A DNA stretch of 64,000 nt from NCBI GenBank assembly GCA_963965975.1, contig OZ014412.1:8556708-8620707 (forward strand), in the 5' to 3' direction. Positions 44,403 through 56,879 of this stretch are shown here, in pieces (the stretch's first letter is position 1; every line of letters begins with the position of its first letter). This stretch comes from Xestospongia bergquistia (Eukaryota; Porifera; Demospongiae; Haplosclerida; Petrosiidae). Both the position numbers and the translations under genes were made by a program. The notes under the pieces were generated by a model. It was given only the letters and a program-made list of their open reading frames with translations. It was not told the origin of the DNA and did no database searches.

Positions 44403-47400
44403 TTAGACGGAAGTCATTGTAGTAGTCTCCTTTCTCAACATCAGTACTACCACTAAAACTATTGTCACTATAACAAATAGCAAAACTCCAAGACCTACTA
44501 CAACTCCAACAATAACACCAAGATTATTATCATCAGTTGATTCTTTTACTGTAGGAGCTAATACAATATAAAGTATGAAAACAATTTATACTTTCAACTA
44601 TAATAGCTAATAATTTATCATGCAAAAAAATTATTTCTGACCTACTTGTCACTTCATTCTTGCAAGACTCTCCTATAAATTCAGGTAAACAATGACAGCT
44701 ATAACTCCTACCATGAGGTTGACATGTACCACCATTACAAGGATTAGGATCACAGGGTGTATGAACTACTAACAATTAATAAATTTAGTTTGCTCACAAT
44801 AACAGTGAATCCTCACCGGTAGTATTACAACTGTCTCCTTCATATCCTTCTTCACAAGCACACATATTAGTATCCACACAAGAACCATGAACACATGATG
44901 CATTACATGTTACTAATGTTCAATATTGAAAAGAAGCCATAAATAATTAACTTACTTCTTTGCTTTTGTTCACAAAATTCTCCAGTAAAGCCAGGTAGAC
45001 ATGTACAAATGTAATTTCCAGCATGATACTGACATGTACCATTATTGTTGCAAAGATTTTCATCACATGTTGAGTAAACTACAATATTAATACAAGTAGT
45101 TTATCTATTGAATTATGTAACTGTATCATTCATTACCTATGATATCACAAGTGTCTCCTTTATAACCTTCTCCACAAGCACACACATTAGTATCCACACA
45201 AGCACCATGGACACAAGATGGATTACAATTTACTATAAATGAGAAAGAAGTCAATAGAGTGAATGAGTGTTAATTACTTACTTGGTTTGGATAAATTAAT
45301 TAGTTGTTCAAGTTCCTGTCCTCCTCGATATGTAGCCTCTCCAATCTCAATTCTTCCAGTAGTTGCTATATCAAACTTACAGAACACATCATCTCCACAA
45401 ATATCATTAGCTTTTTTTTCCAGAACAGTATCAGAAAAGGAAGGTTCATACACAGGAATGAATGATGGAAAATAGTATGTAGACCAGCTTTGTCCAAAAT
45501 GATATGTAAACAAACTGTCACTAGGATTATCAATGATCCCTAAATGAAATTTAGACTTATTGTAAATTTCTAATTAGCATACACTTACATGTAATTCCAA
45601 ACTTTTCATGTATCTCTTGCATAGTAGAGTTTAAAGGTAATGTTCCATTTTCGCTTGGAGAAAGGTCATCTGTCTTATCACCATTATATGGACCCATTAA
45701 TCCTTGAGTTTTGCTTTGATAACTCTCAGGGAGGCTAACAATAAGGACAGATATAAATCCATTTTGTTCTTGCACTTGTAGAAATGCACCATTTGAGAAG
45801 GTAGCACTGAATGTGGTCTTACCAGATTTAATGATGGTCACATTTTCAAAGTCTTGAATTTTTAATTTATCAAAGTTAGCTCTTTCTCCATCAACAAGAG
45901 TAATCACAGAAGTGATATTGTCAGCTGTTTCTATTTCAAACTGAACTGTACTTGAACTCTTTTCTTTGGCTACACAAGATGAGAAGACAGTAGCATTTGC
46001 AACACTTCCCAATGAAGTTTTAACTTCAATCATTCTTCCTTGTAGTGTAAATGATTCATCATTTGTCTCAATGAGAACAAACTCTCCCTTTCCATTAAAT
46101 GTGTATTTGTGAAGATCAAGAGTCACAATATGTGGATCACCAATTATGATAGCTAATGAATGACAAATTATTATAAATTACAAAAGAAACCAAGTGTTAA
46201 TCTTACAAATTGAAACCATACTGGCATGAATGCTTGTTATCCATGAACTATATTCTATAATACTGTTAATATGATACATACTCACCAGGTATTGGAGGAT
46301 TATATGCTGTTCCATTATCTGAAGGACGTTTTTGATAGTAAATATCACAACTAGTTTGTATTCCTTTACAACAGAAGACATATGGCAGGATATCTTCAAA
46401 TTGATGTTTGATCAAGTTACTCAAGTAATTCAATCTAGTACTACCAACTGTAGATACTTTATCTACTGATCCTCCACCTGGTGGTCCCACAATTAGATTA
46501 CCATCTCTACCATAGCAACATTCATTACCTGCTCCTTCATTAGTCCTACAAATGTACATAATTATATTAATAATATAACATGTGTATATAATATAGTATA
46601 CAGATCATTGTATAGTAGTTGACAGCTATTTTTCAAATATAAGCTACATGTGAATACTATAATATATCAGTTTGTTATTATAGATTCATGTGACTCATTA
46701 GTTATGTAGTAGTAAATAAGATACCTAAACAGATCTACAATGTATGTATTCACATAATGGTTTCGTCATATAATTAGTTAATCGTCTACACTAATGACTT
46801 TAATTGTTTATAAAATTGTACAACTAAACATCCATAACATAGGTTTTAATTAAATTCAATTCCATACATGGCTATATACTATATAGTTAATATATGATAG
46901 TACATTAAGTGTATAAACATTACATCTGATGATTATTCTTAGTAAGGACTTGCATATAGCTATAGTTTTAGTGTGTCACTAGTCTGAACATACACATCTC
47001 TAGTAAATCATATATTTTTTAAAACTCAATAAATGTATTCAACAACCTCCTAATATACAGTACCACATATAAAGTCATATTCATGTATGTAACTCATATA
47101 ATGAATGTATATGTTAAAGTGACATAATCAATTTTATCAGTGCTATAGAGTGTAATAGCAGTATATAAGTGAATTACATACTAGAAATCAAACTATTTTA
47201 CATACAACAACTACTCTACATAGACTGTTAAGCAATTAGTTTTAATATTATACATTCTTTCAGTAATACAAGTGTATTGTGGTTAGTGTTAAATAACATT
47301 GTATACATAATATAATGATATACATAACTCCAAATATTAAGTAACAAATACAATAGATTTAGTTTGTACTTCATAACAATTACCGATATATGATAGACAT

Positions 47401-50400
47401 TGTATTTAAAGTGACAATGCATTTAATAACAATTTTGTTAAAATAATTGTCCAGTTTTAACAGGTTCTTATCATATAATTATTTAGTTTATGACTATATT
47501 TGCACATTAAGATAAAGCTTTAACTTTCATAGCTAGACTGTTCCATCAAAATATTAATGATTAAACAATTATTATCATTTTATTATTATTATTTTTGTAA
47601 CTACTAGAGGTACTTAATAGGAAACAGCCTTTTTTATAGAAGATAATAATTTATACAAAGTGGGTGGAATTAGTAGTAAAGATAACTTATTAAATAAGCA
47701 ATCTCTATCCACATCAAATGGTTTGAGTAAACAAGTTAGTAGTACTAAGAAGAAGACAGTTATTGTTTACTAAATGAGTTATTGTTAAATCCTTTACCAA
47801 AAGAATTACTACTACCCACTTTGAGTAACTAGAAGACTAAATAATTGTGTCATCAACTATCTAAGAGAGTAGCTTTGGCAACTAGAGAGTAATATCTTAA
47901 TTAGTTGAAATAAACATTAAATTTTAACATGAGATTTAATCACTCACAGTACATTGGTTAGTATGTAACAATTGATAATGATAATATTATAGTTCATGAC
48001 TAGATCAATTTACCTTGTAATAGTCCTTTGATGAAAACATTTAAAAGCTTTAGGATGAAAGAATTCTATCAGTCTTGTATCTCTATCTTCAATAAGTCCA
48101 CTGTTCACAGTTCTAGCTTGACCAATAGTGGGTGGACATGGGAAATCAGAACGCACTTTTTCTAATAATTGTTGACCAATACTAGATAGTTCACTGATAG
48201 ACCATGCTTTACATGCAGACCATAGCTTAGTACCACTAGATTGTTTATTGGTTGATACTATCCATATTATATCTGTCCATTGAGTGACTGTCCTTTCTGC
48301 TTTATCAAACAATGTAGGATTCTGAGGATCACTCCCTTTAGCTTCAATAGATAGAACAGCAGTATAAACAGATTGATTACTGGAGTGAGATATAATAGGT
48401 ACTGTGACAGTAGCTGACCCAGTATTAGCTACATCACTGTCTAGTGTGGTCACTTGTTCTAATGTAGGGACATCATTAGATACCTGGAAGATATGTAACT
48501 TAATATCAACAAGTAAATTTAAGGGAGTAATGACATCTTGTAATGGTTTAGTTAGAGATAGTGTTGACCATATTAATGTAATATTATCTCCTACATGTAT
48601 AAGTAGTGTATGAGAGCCAATGTCAACACGATTATCATCTTCAATGTGTCCTACAGATGAGATAAATCAAAAATTACTTAAAGTTAAAATCATTACTTAC
48701 GTGAATAAAATGATGATTCCCTTTCATATTTGAATTCATTATGGAACAGTTGTACATTCACTCTTCCTATCTTTCTTAGTCTAGGTGTAATACATAATAC
48801 TTGTCTTTGACTAACATAGACACCATCCACTTTAATACCATCAAATAAACAATATAACTTATCAGTAGATTTAATATAAGTGGGTCCAGTTAGTATTACT
48901 GGTACACCACCTAATATATTACCATACCATGGATTGAGTTGAAGAGCACCTATTAGTAACAATAAAGAGAGATAAATAAAATAAGTTTAATTGTCTAACC
49001 TGTATTGATAATGTTTAAATTCATTCCTGTTAAGTATGTATATCCTTGTGCATTGAGAGAATGATAGTATTTCATACTTCCATATCCAATTACACTAAGA
49101 CCAGCAGTAATACCAGTATGACTTAAAACATGAGGTAGAGTGTCATTAAACTCATGAACTGTTCCGTATCCTATAATGTCACCATTATTACTATGAATAG
49201 GGTGCCAGTCCCAGTTATAAGGTTTACCATCTAATAGAACATCAGTTGTGGTAATTGTTGCTATTTGAATGTAATGATGATCAAACCAGTTTGTCAATGA
49301 AGTGTTCAGTGGTACATAGACCACTTTATTAATGTACTGTTCAATAGGAGGTATCACACTCAGGGTTTCATGGAGATATGAATAGGAGTCTCTTCTATAA
49401 CCTTCTGAAACAAGTTGAGATACAAGTATTGGCTTATCAGATTCAATGGTACAATAGGTAACTGGATTAATGTAAGCATTTATAAAGTTCCAGTCACCAG
49501 GAAATGTCAAAAATATGAAATTATTTAATGTATTTTTACAAGTTAGAGTTATGTTGGTTTCTTCTTCAGAGGCCACAATCTTTGTATAGTGGTGGACTGA
49601 TATTTTAGGAAATGGTACAAGGAGGAATGTTTTACCCCAAGTCACTGTCGGAGGGATCTGCTCTAAAACATAATCACAGTACCCTCCCCACCGCCACCAA
49701 TATCGGTTTTGTGAGTTGTACAGATCCAACCACCATTGTTCATTTGACACTATACCACACTCATGTCCACTGATAACTGTTAAAGGTTTATTTGAAATAA
49801 TTTGAGTACCAGTTAAATCATCTGCAGCTCCAATCAGAAGTGTTTGCATCAAATATAGTGTTATGGTATAGGTATTGCCAGCATTGATAATAATAGTTGG
49901 ACTGCTTGGATTTTGAGGGTCTTTAGGAACCTCTATCGTCTGTGTAGGTACGATAGTTATAGTAGTGTTGTCCTCATTTCCAACTAAAAGAAACAGACTC
50001 TGGTCTCCCCACCAGCTATCAATTGATACCACGTAATATTCATATTGTTGTAGTCCCATATTGATGTATGGATATGCTAAGTATTCAGCATTCAATTCAT
50101 AGTCCACAGACATCACAACAACTGATATAGGAGTGTTGTCATCATTGGAATAGATATGAATTCCTTTGAATCGTTCTGAATTATATCCATGACGTGGTTC
50201 AACATTATTAGGTAGTATTACAAAAGCAGGACTATCAACAGATACATTACCAGTGTAGTACCAACCTGTACTACTGTGGTTCCACCCAATACCTAACTCT
50301 ACTGTGAAGTTAACTGGTTGGAATGATAGTGTAGTAATGGTGAGTTCTCTTCTATAGTGCCAACTTGACCTCAGTATACCAACATAGAAATGAACTCCAT

Positions 50401-50539
50401 ATGTAGAAAGCTGACCATTGGTAATCTTAGGAAAATATACAGAAATCACTGTTGGAGAAAATAATGTTATATCACTTGGTTACTAGTTAATGATCTACTT
50501 ACAGACTAAAGCTAACAGGAGACTGTAGACTAGCTTCAT
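44403..50539 (-). CDS. Receptor R3: IgGFc-TIG-AMOP-VWD-EGF(4)-TM, short tail, 1348 aa
   Basis: Twelve exons join in phase (4047 nt): 50539-50503, 50448-49000 (IgGFc), 48949-48701 (TIG), 48650-48014 and 46545-46286 (AMOP), 46152-45589 (VWD, one codon shorter than R1), 45539-45282, EGF exons 45232-45137, 45078-44956, 44912-44817, 44768-44646, and a terminal exon 44557-44403. The last exon encodes a Ser/Thr/Asp juxtamembrane stretch, a Val-rich helix ([20 protein letters not shown], continuing IVLVVVLML) and a 10-residue tail, [10 protein letters not shown], with no tyrosine. Helix and tail are unrelated to R1/R2 but homologous to R4. A 2-bp difference from R4 shifts the frame and ends the tail early. 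One EGF has NASC in place of NPSC. Otherwise intact. Confidence 0.9.
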
Positions 50540-50590
50540 TTTGATCTTTCTCTCTTCCAAAATGAACAAACAAGTGAACTCTTATAAATA
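50540..50590 (-). promoter_or_regulatory. Conserved core promoter of R3
   Basis: Minus strand has TATTTATAAGAGTTCACTTG then TTTGTTCATTTTGGAAGAG before the leader: the same layout as R1, R2 and R4 with two substitutions in the CCATATTGG block. Confidence 0.45.
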
Positions 50591-50929
50591 CAATAGTTGT
50601 TTTTCAATGGCTTCGGTGTTATAACTTGTGTGCTAACATACTTAACTGTACATTAATAATAATGTACTCATATATAGTATGTTCTCAATATAGTGTTAAT
50701 ATAATGTTACAATAACATTATATAAGTGGTCTAGAGTAATTTTTAGTTGATTATTCAAATGATAAATAACAAAATTCAAATCAATTTACATAAAGTCTAA
50801 TATAATAGAACTAACTACAATATATAGTGTATGGTATTATATATCAAAGTACATGTTAACTAGTTTGACTATATAGTCCTCCCCCTCAATAGAGTAACTA
50901 AATCTAATTGTGTTCATGTGGTTTATTTT

Positions 50930-52280
50930 GTATTAAAAAGTTAAGAAGATCAATATGTCTTGCTTTAAGTTCAACTTTAAAGTTTAAATTTATTATTGGT
51001 AGTAAATACAATATATTACATTTATAATATATGTATATATGATACTATAATCAAATAGGGAGCTCACTTTGTTAAAAAAATATTTCCCAGTATGGAATTC
51101 TGTAGAGAAATGTGATATTTTCATCAAGTTTATGTGTTTCTTTTTACAAGGAAACTTAGAGATTTCTTATGATTGGAAATATTGTACACAGCATAATTCC
51201 AAACTTATGAGGAAATTTGAACATTGAACAGTGTTTCTATAAATTTATATTTCAAGTATACATAATGTAAATTTATTTGAATTATCAACTTTCCAAAGAT
51301 TTCAATTATTGAAATAAAAAGTGAATACTATAAATACAATAATAATAGGTAAATAAATATGATCATGGTTTTGTGATAAGTGATATATAAAATAAGCAAT
51401 ATAAACACAAAGGTAACTGTATCAATGATAACTTGTCTCACTTTAGTTCATTTAATTCAATTGAATGCTCATGTTGGCAGTCTTCATTTTCTGGACAATG
51501 TTGATCAGATGGTAGTCCAACTAGATATTGGAACATCATCATTTAGACTTTACAAGACGTTAAGTGAAGGTGCTTTTGTCCATACTCATAAAAAGTGATG
51601 TCACCTCACTCCTCCAAGGCAACAGTCTGACTCTGAACTAATCAGTTCTGTGACAAGATACAAGAGCCAGTTGCTTTTATCATTTGTAATTATAGCGTTC
51701 ATTCTTTTAAGAGCACTCTTATGCCATGATGACTTTTGATGATGTGATAATGACTATAAAGATAATAATACAAGCAAACAATTACCTGCAACAATCTATT
51801 CTCTTTCCTTTTTTTGGATGTAAACATCTGTGTTGCTCATTTTATATTGAACTACCAGACTAGTGAAGTACACTTGAGCAGCCACTATTTACAATAAGTA
51901 ATTAATCAGAGAATTACTACTTTTAAGGGTCAGAATTCTCTTTCTTGTTGTCTTTTAATTTCCTGTAATGATTCTTCCATCTATCTTCTTAATCATTTCA
52001 CAATTATATCTCTTTCACTAATTTCGTCAAAAGTTCTATAAAATAATTATATATAGTTATCTCTAACTTATTGAACACGAAGTATGAACTTAAGCAATGT
52101 TTCTTAATTAACTCTATGAACAACTAATACATATATATATATATAATTACATGTAGCAAGGGAAATAACTACTCACATTGTATTATGAAAGCTGTTAATT
52201 AAATATACATTCCAACAAATGAAGTAACTATGCAAAAACTAGCAGGTAAGGTGAATAAGTTTAATACATTTTATTTATAC
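50930..52280. other. Mostly unrecognised DNA; short array homology at the left edge
   Basis: About 130 bp at 50930-51060 still align with 39110-39300 (upstream flank of R2), including TTATAATATATGTATATATG. After 51060 the homology ends abruptly. The open frame at 51380-51598 has no recognisable motif. I see nothing else supportable up to 52280. Confidence 0.4.
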
Positions 52281-52284
52281 TTAG

Positions 52285-52500
52285 CAACATACCACTTATT
52301 ATTAAATCATCATTTTCAGTCCTGGTACTAGTTTGACAGCCATAACTAAGAACTTGAGACGGGCAGTCTGGTTGAAAACTGATCGAATTGTATTTAGTGC
52401 TTATGCTTAATTGTAGACCTTCCTCTTCGATCTGTGATTCATCAGAATTTGAGATTTCATCACTACTTGAGTCCCTTTCTTTACAATTAACCTTTTTTTA
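52285..52500 (-). pseudogene. Orphan acidic, serine-rich coding-like fragment
   Basis: A minus-strand frame free of stops for ~70 codons reads KERDSSSDEISNSDESQIEE and later QPDCPSQVLSYGCQTSTRTE, then NDDLIISG. Composition is protein-like and not AT-driven. A run of seven T (A on the minus strand) precedes it. I do not recognise the family; acidic serine-rich segments followed by Cys pairs occur in transposase-derived proteins (inference). Nothing joins to it on either side. Confidence 0.3.
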
Positions 52501-53509
52501 CCCATCAAGGTGGTTCAGCTAACTGACTCCCAAGACGCTTTCATCATCGGTAAACGACTACAACTTTTCCTCCCAGGAGATGATGGGATTACTGTCACTC
52601 TAGTAACCATAGAATTTTTGTTTTCGACAAAGAAGCAAAGCTATGGAGTCTGAAACTTCAAAGCAAGGAAAATGATTAGTCTCTAACATTCAGCCCGCCC
52701 AAAACAACACACAAAAATCTTCATTGGGAGTGAGAGGACTCGTGAAACATAATTATATATATACAATAGCCAGTGATAGTGACCTTTGTCTTACTCGACC
52801 ACATTTTCTGTGGACACTGTAAAATTGGAATAAGAACTTCACAGCAGAATAATGGATGACTTGGGGTAACTATTACTCTATTATCTATTGAATGTTTATT
52901 TTCGTTTTTTTTTGTTTGAGTCTCATTACAAAGTATCCGAGAAAGTTGTCCTTATTACTGTGTCATGTATTTTTAATTGATTAAATTCCTCAGAACATTT
53001 TTCTAAATACATTGCAACTTATGAAGTCAATGTCTTAATTAAAAGTTGACTTGGAAATTGTATAATACACTAAAGTATTAGTATGGTACTATAACAAGTG
53101 TTTTAAATATAGAGGATGTTCTCAATTCAGTGTGCCTTCTAAAAGAGGTTCTTTTGCATAGTGGTTATATTTTAACCCTTTATGTTTCTCCAACTTTAGC
53201 CTGATGTACTTGCAATGATCAGTCTCTGTGAACTACTTCATGTTAAGGTAAACATTTACTGTTACATATTATAATAGGTATTCATATTCATTTTATACTA
53301 AATTATACTACAATATACTACAAAATAAATTAAATTATACTACAGTATATGAATATGTACATTACATAAGACTTTAGTAACAATATTGTTTACACATACA
53401 CATCACAATCTTATAATTCAATCTCTTTCTCATAATCATATAATTCAAGTTATTATAAGTTATTTTTTTCAATTCTAGTTTGTGTTACTCACTCACTCAT
53501 ATACAGGTC

Positions 53510-54136
53510 ATTGTTGTTACTAATAGTGCAGATGAGGCAGAGAAACTATGTTTAATACATTCTACACTTTGTGAGTTGACTGGACAGTAATACAGTATTA
53601 GTTATAACAGAAATGATAACTTCTTTAATTTGCTTTGAATTGAATATTTTAAGGGTATTATTCAAGGATGTCAGTATAATGTCCTTCAATATCTTTAGAT
53701 AAAATTGTTAACACTGTCACAAAAAAGAACTCATTGATATTTGTCAACAGGAGACAGGAGGAATGGGCGCATGCTGTGTCATTGATCAAGGAGGTAGGTG
53801 AGTCAATGTCACATGATATTATTGATGTATCTTGTTAAGTATCACCTGGTTACTCTATCACTGATTTTAATATTACTTCAATGTCTGTTAAAAACCAAGT
53901 AAAACCATCTTTAAAATGATACAAATATGAAACCACACCCACTACTATATACAATCTACCAACAAAACAAAATATTATTAATTTATTAGCATCACAAGAA
54001 CATTGGCAACCTGATTTACAAGTAAACATATTTGTCATATGTTCCATCTCTCTTTTGCTTTCTCTCTCTCTCTCTCTCTTTCCAGTTGGAACCCTCAGAG
54101 ACTAAACAGTTATTCCTAAAGGGAAACAGTGGGTCC
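53510..54136 (+). pseudogene. CRYZL1: CRYZL1-like quinone oxidoreductase relic 2
   Basis: Exon remnants in order: VIVVTNSADEAEKLCLIHST, KELIDICQQETGGMGACCVI (followed by GTAGGTGAG), PTKQNIINLLASQEHW with a 9-bp deletion (…QPDLQ), and LEPSETKQLFLKGNSGS after a TTTCCAG acceptor. The last is interrupted by the MITE-like palindrome from ~54137. This copy keeps several family-like residues that copy 1 has lost, for example GGMG and LFLKG. Confidence 0.6.
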
Positions 54137-54350
54137 AGGTCCTTCTTGGTATAACTTCTATGATGATGTAACTTGGTACTATGATGATGACATCACTATG
54201 TGTCATAAGGTTTGGTTTAGGGCTTAGGTGATGGATTTAGATGATGTCATCATATATGATGACATCATATATGATTACATCGCAATGTGTCATTTAATGA
54301 TGATGTCATCATAGTCAAGTTACACCAAGAACCACCCAGAACAGCCTTCA
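54137..54350. mobile_element. MITE-like palindromic element, copy 2
   Basis: Ends GGTCCTTCTTGGTATAACTT and AGTTACACCAAGAACCACC are inverted. The interior contains TCATATATGATGACATCATA and TATGATGATGACATCACT. Longer and less degraded than the copy at 40719. It is embedded in the terminal CRYZL1-like exon. Confidence 0.6.
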
Positions 54351-55189
54351 TTTTCTCTTTGATCCCATATGGACACTCTCTGGTTCACGACAAGGCAAAT
54401 ATCTACATCTCCTGTTGCTAGTAGATAATATAATAGGACCATTCTATTCAGTAAACACCATTATGATATCCTTTATATGTGACTAGTCCTCCATTAGTAC
54501 ATTACAAAGTGTTAGTAGAAACAAATATCTTGTTTGTAGTCACTATATTTTTAGATGTTAAGTCATGTGACTGTCATGTGATAAATCATGTGATCATGTC
54601 ATGCATAGGTTATAGCTAGCTAAGCATTATGGCATGATATCTTATAAAATAGACAACTAGTATTGTCTTTAACATAAAATATATTAAATGATGTTGTAAC
54701 AAAACATAAGGAATGTTATCTTAAATAAGACCCGAGATAATAATGGATGGATAGATGGATCAGTGAATTCATTGATGGACAAATGAATGTATAATTGAAT
54801 ATAATTATGGACAGACTATTATATCATATTGTTATCTAGGTCTCATATATGATGTATGGTAGTTATAAATCAAGTCTTTGATGAACTGATAAAACTAGGA
54901 TCACAATCACTAGGGAGAATTGTCATGACAACAGATGTAATTCAATTAGGATAAAGAAAGGGTATTGTTAATATTTTTCAATGTAAATAACTGAGAACTG
55001 ATGTTGTAATTATCATATTTAAATGATATTTTAAAGACAACAATATACCTTTTCATTTGTTAACAATTGAATCAAATTTAATAAATGAAACGATTTTGTC
55101 ATTTTTAAAAGAATTAGTTTAAAATTAGATTTATATTATAATTAGATTTATATTAAAGTTATATCAAGTGATAATGTAAGTTTTACTTT

Positions 55190-55705
55190 GAGACACCTAC
55201 ATTCAGATAATAGTAACTTTTTTAAAACTTAAAACAAATAAAAATATAAAATGAATTAAACAAAAGTTTTATAGAAATCAAATACAGTTATTAATCATCT
55301 GGACACGAAATGAGGTGACAGTCAAAGGTGATCCAACGTAAATGGCAATATTCAGAACTAGATTGTTAGGCACATTGTAGAGATATTGTATCTGGTTTTC
55401 TTTCTGTTTAAACTTTGGACATAAAATAGAGCAGTCTGTGGTAACAGTCTTCAACAGCAACATAGACCTGTTCAAATCTATCAAAAGAGAGAAGAAAAAT
55501 GAAGTTACAAAGATACAGAGAACAGCTTGATAGATGGATTTGATGTAGTACATTTAGCATCTCAAAAGTTCTATGCAAGAGGCATTGAGACCCCAGGCAA
55601 CACCATGTAGAGGTAGTACTACATTGTAGCCCAAACTGTTGGGAAAAAGAAGAGAAAATTAACGATATAATGTACTTGAAAAATGTGAAGACTTTTGGAT
55701 ATAAT
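55190..55705 (-). other. Insertion with unrecognised coding-like frames
   Basis: Relative to 41.70 kb, where TTTACTTTGAGAGAGAGAG is continuous, this copy is split by ~515 bp. On the minus strand two overlapping frames are open (55734-55408 and 55553-55278). The latter reads KFKQKENQIQYLYNVPNNLV then NIAIYVGSPLTVTSFRVQM, which looks like a genuine exon, with a TTGATAG acceptor-like site upstream at ~55480. The family is not recognised; it may be a captured gene fragment or part of a mobile element. Confidence 0.3.
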
Positions 55706-55769
55706 ATTTTAGAGAGAGAGAGAGAGGAAGACAAGATTAAGACATGATTAAAAATACAGGTTATTTCTT

Positions 55770-56130
55770 TTAAAGTTCTTGAATCAATGTTGAGATTTTA
55801 AAGAATTTATTGCAACTGTATAGTGCTTGATCCAACATTAATGCTAGAGAAGATATTTTAAAGAAATTACTACTACAAAGTAAAGTTCTTGTAACACTAG
55901 AGAAGATATTGTAAAGAACTTAATGCAGATTTTTGATCCATTGGTGATTCTAGAGAAGATATTGTTAGGAACTTATTATAAAGAACTTACAACTTACTGT
56001 AACAAACTGGATTTTTTGATCCAGTTGTAACACTAGAGAAGATATTGTTAAAAACTTACTGCAACAAATTGGATTCTGATCTAGTTATGACACTAAAGAT
56101 ATTGTTAAGAACTTGTTGTAGGAGTTCTTC
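55770..56130. repeat. ~60-bp satellite array, copy 2
   Basis: About five imperfect units of the same minisatellite as 41780-42390 (ACTAGAGAAGATATTGTTA, AACTTACTGTAACAAACTGG). Fewer units than copy 1, showing contraction or expansion after the segmental duplication. A long (GA)n tract follows at 56270-56308. Confidence 0.8.
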
Positions 56131-56159
56131 CGTCTAATTTTTTTTTAATTTAAAATTTT

Positions 56160-56270
56160 AATTTGAAAATTTAAAACTTTCAACATCTTCTGTCTTATAC
56201 CATTTATCAACATCTGATCTATCTAGTACAGTGGTTATAATATCATAACCAATACCTTCCACCTAAAAGA

Positions 56271-56311
<41 letters not shown>

Positions 56312-56545
56312 AAGTAGACAGTGAAAGTACTCAATTACCTGATAAACAGTAACTGATGTCTCATTTAATTCTTCAGGTTCAGCTAATATAGAACCTATAG
56401 GATCAACACCAATAACCTAGTGATAAATGATAGAGGATGAATTATACTTTTTACTTTAACATTTGGCATCTTCTCTTTCATTTTTCTTCCAATACTAGTA
56501 ACAGTACCACCTGTACCAGCACTACCATATCAAGTTGACCTGTAG
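56160..56545 (-). pseudogene. CBS: Cystathionine beta-synthase catalytic-exon relic (copy 2)
   Basis: Minus strand: QLDMV, a short deletion, then GTGGTVTSIGRKMKEKMPNV (56545-~56453). [22 protein letters not shown] exon follows (~56415-56340), then [20 protein letters not shown] and [11 protein letters not shown] (~56262-56170). Better preserved than the copy at 42.4 kb (no TGA in the GTGGT exon, VEGI retained), but the deletion after QLDMV breaks the frame. It has lost flanking exons. Confidence 0.8.
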
Positions 56546-56879
56546 ACAAAGAGATACATGCACACACTCATAATATTATTACACAGAAATAGATGTAGAT
56601 AGACGCCCATAACAATACTTAATAATTTTCATCAGCAGACACATCAATAATTAGCTCCACCCATCTCGAGTTCAGTTTTTAGTCATTACTAATTAATTAT
56701 TCATAAGTACTTGTTAGGACTCGTTAATTTATCAGATTTTGTGCATATGTACTAAAATCATTTTTTTGTAAACTGTTTGAAAAGGCCTTAATCTTAAGTG
56801 CATTTTATGTATATAAGAATAATTTTTTGCCTTTTTCATTAGATTTTACCTGCTCATATAATGGGTAATGGACTAGTAT

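Larger units (their letters stand above)
53030..56620. repeat. Segmental duplication, copy 2 (partner 39600-42860)
   Basis: Same order of landmarks as 39600-42860 at perhaps 85-90 % identity by eye, plus a ~515-bp insertion (55190-55705). CRYZL1-like and CBS relics are better preserved here. It precedes R4 in the array, although ~2.8 kb of hAT-derived and other sequence now intervenes. Confidence 0.85.

Noticed and set aside
51380..51598. Plus-strand 72-codon open frame as a small gene
   Set aside because: No recognisable motif or splice context and an AT-driven N-terminus; not supportable.
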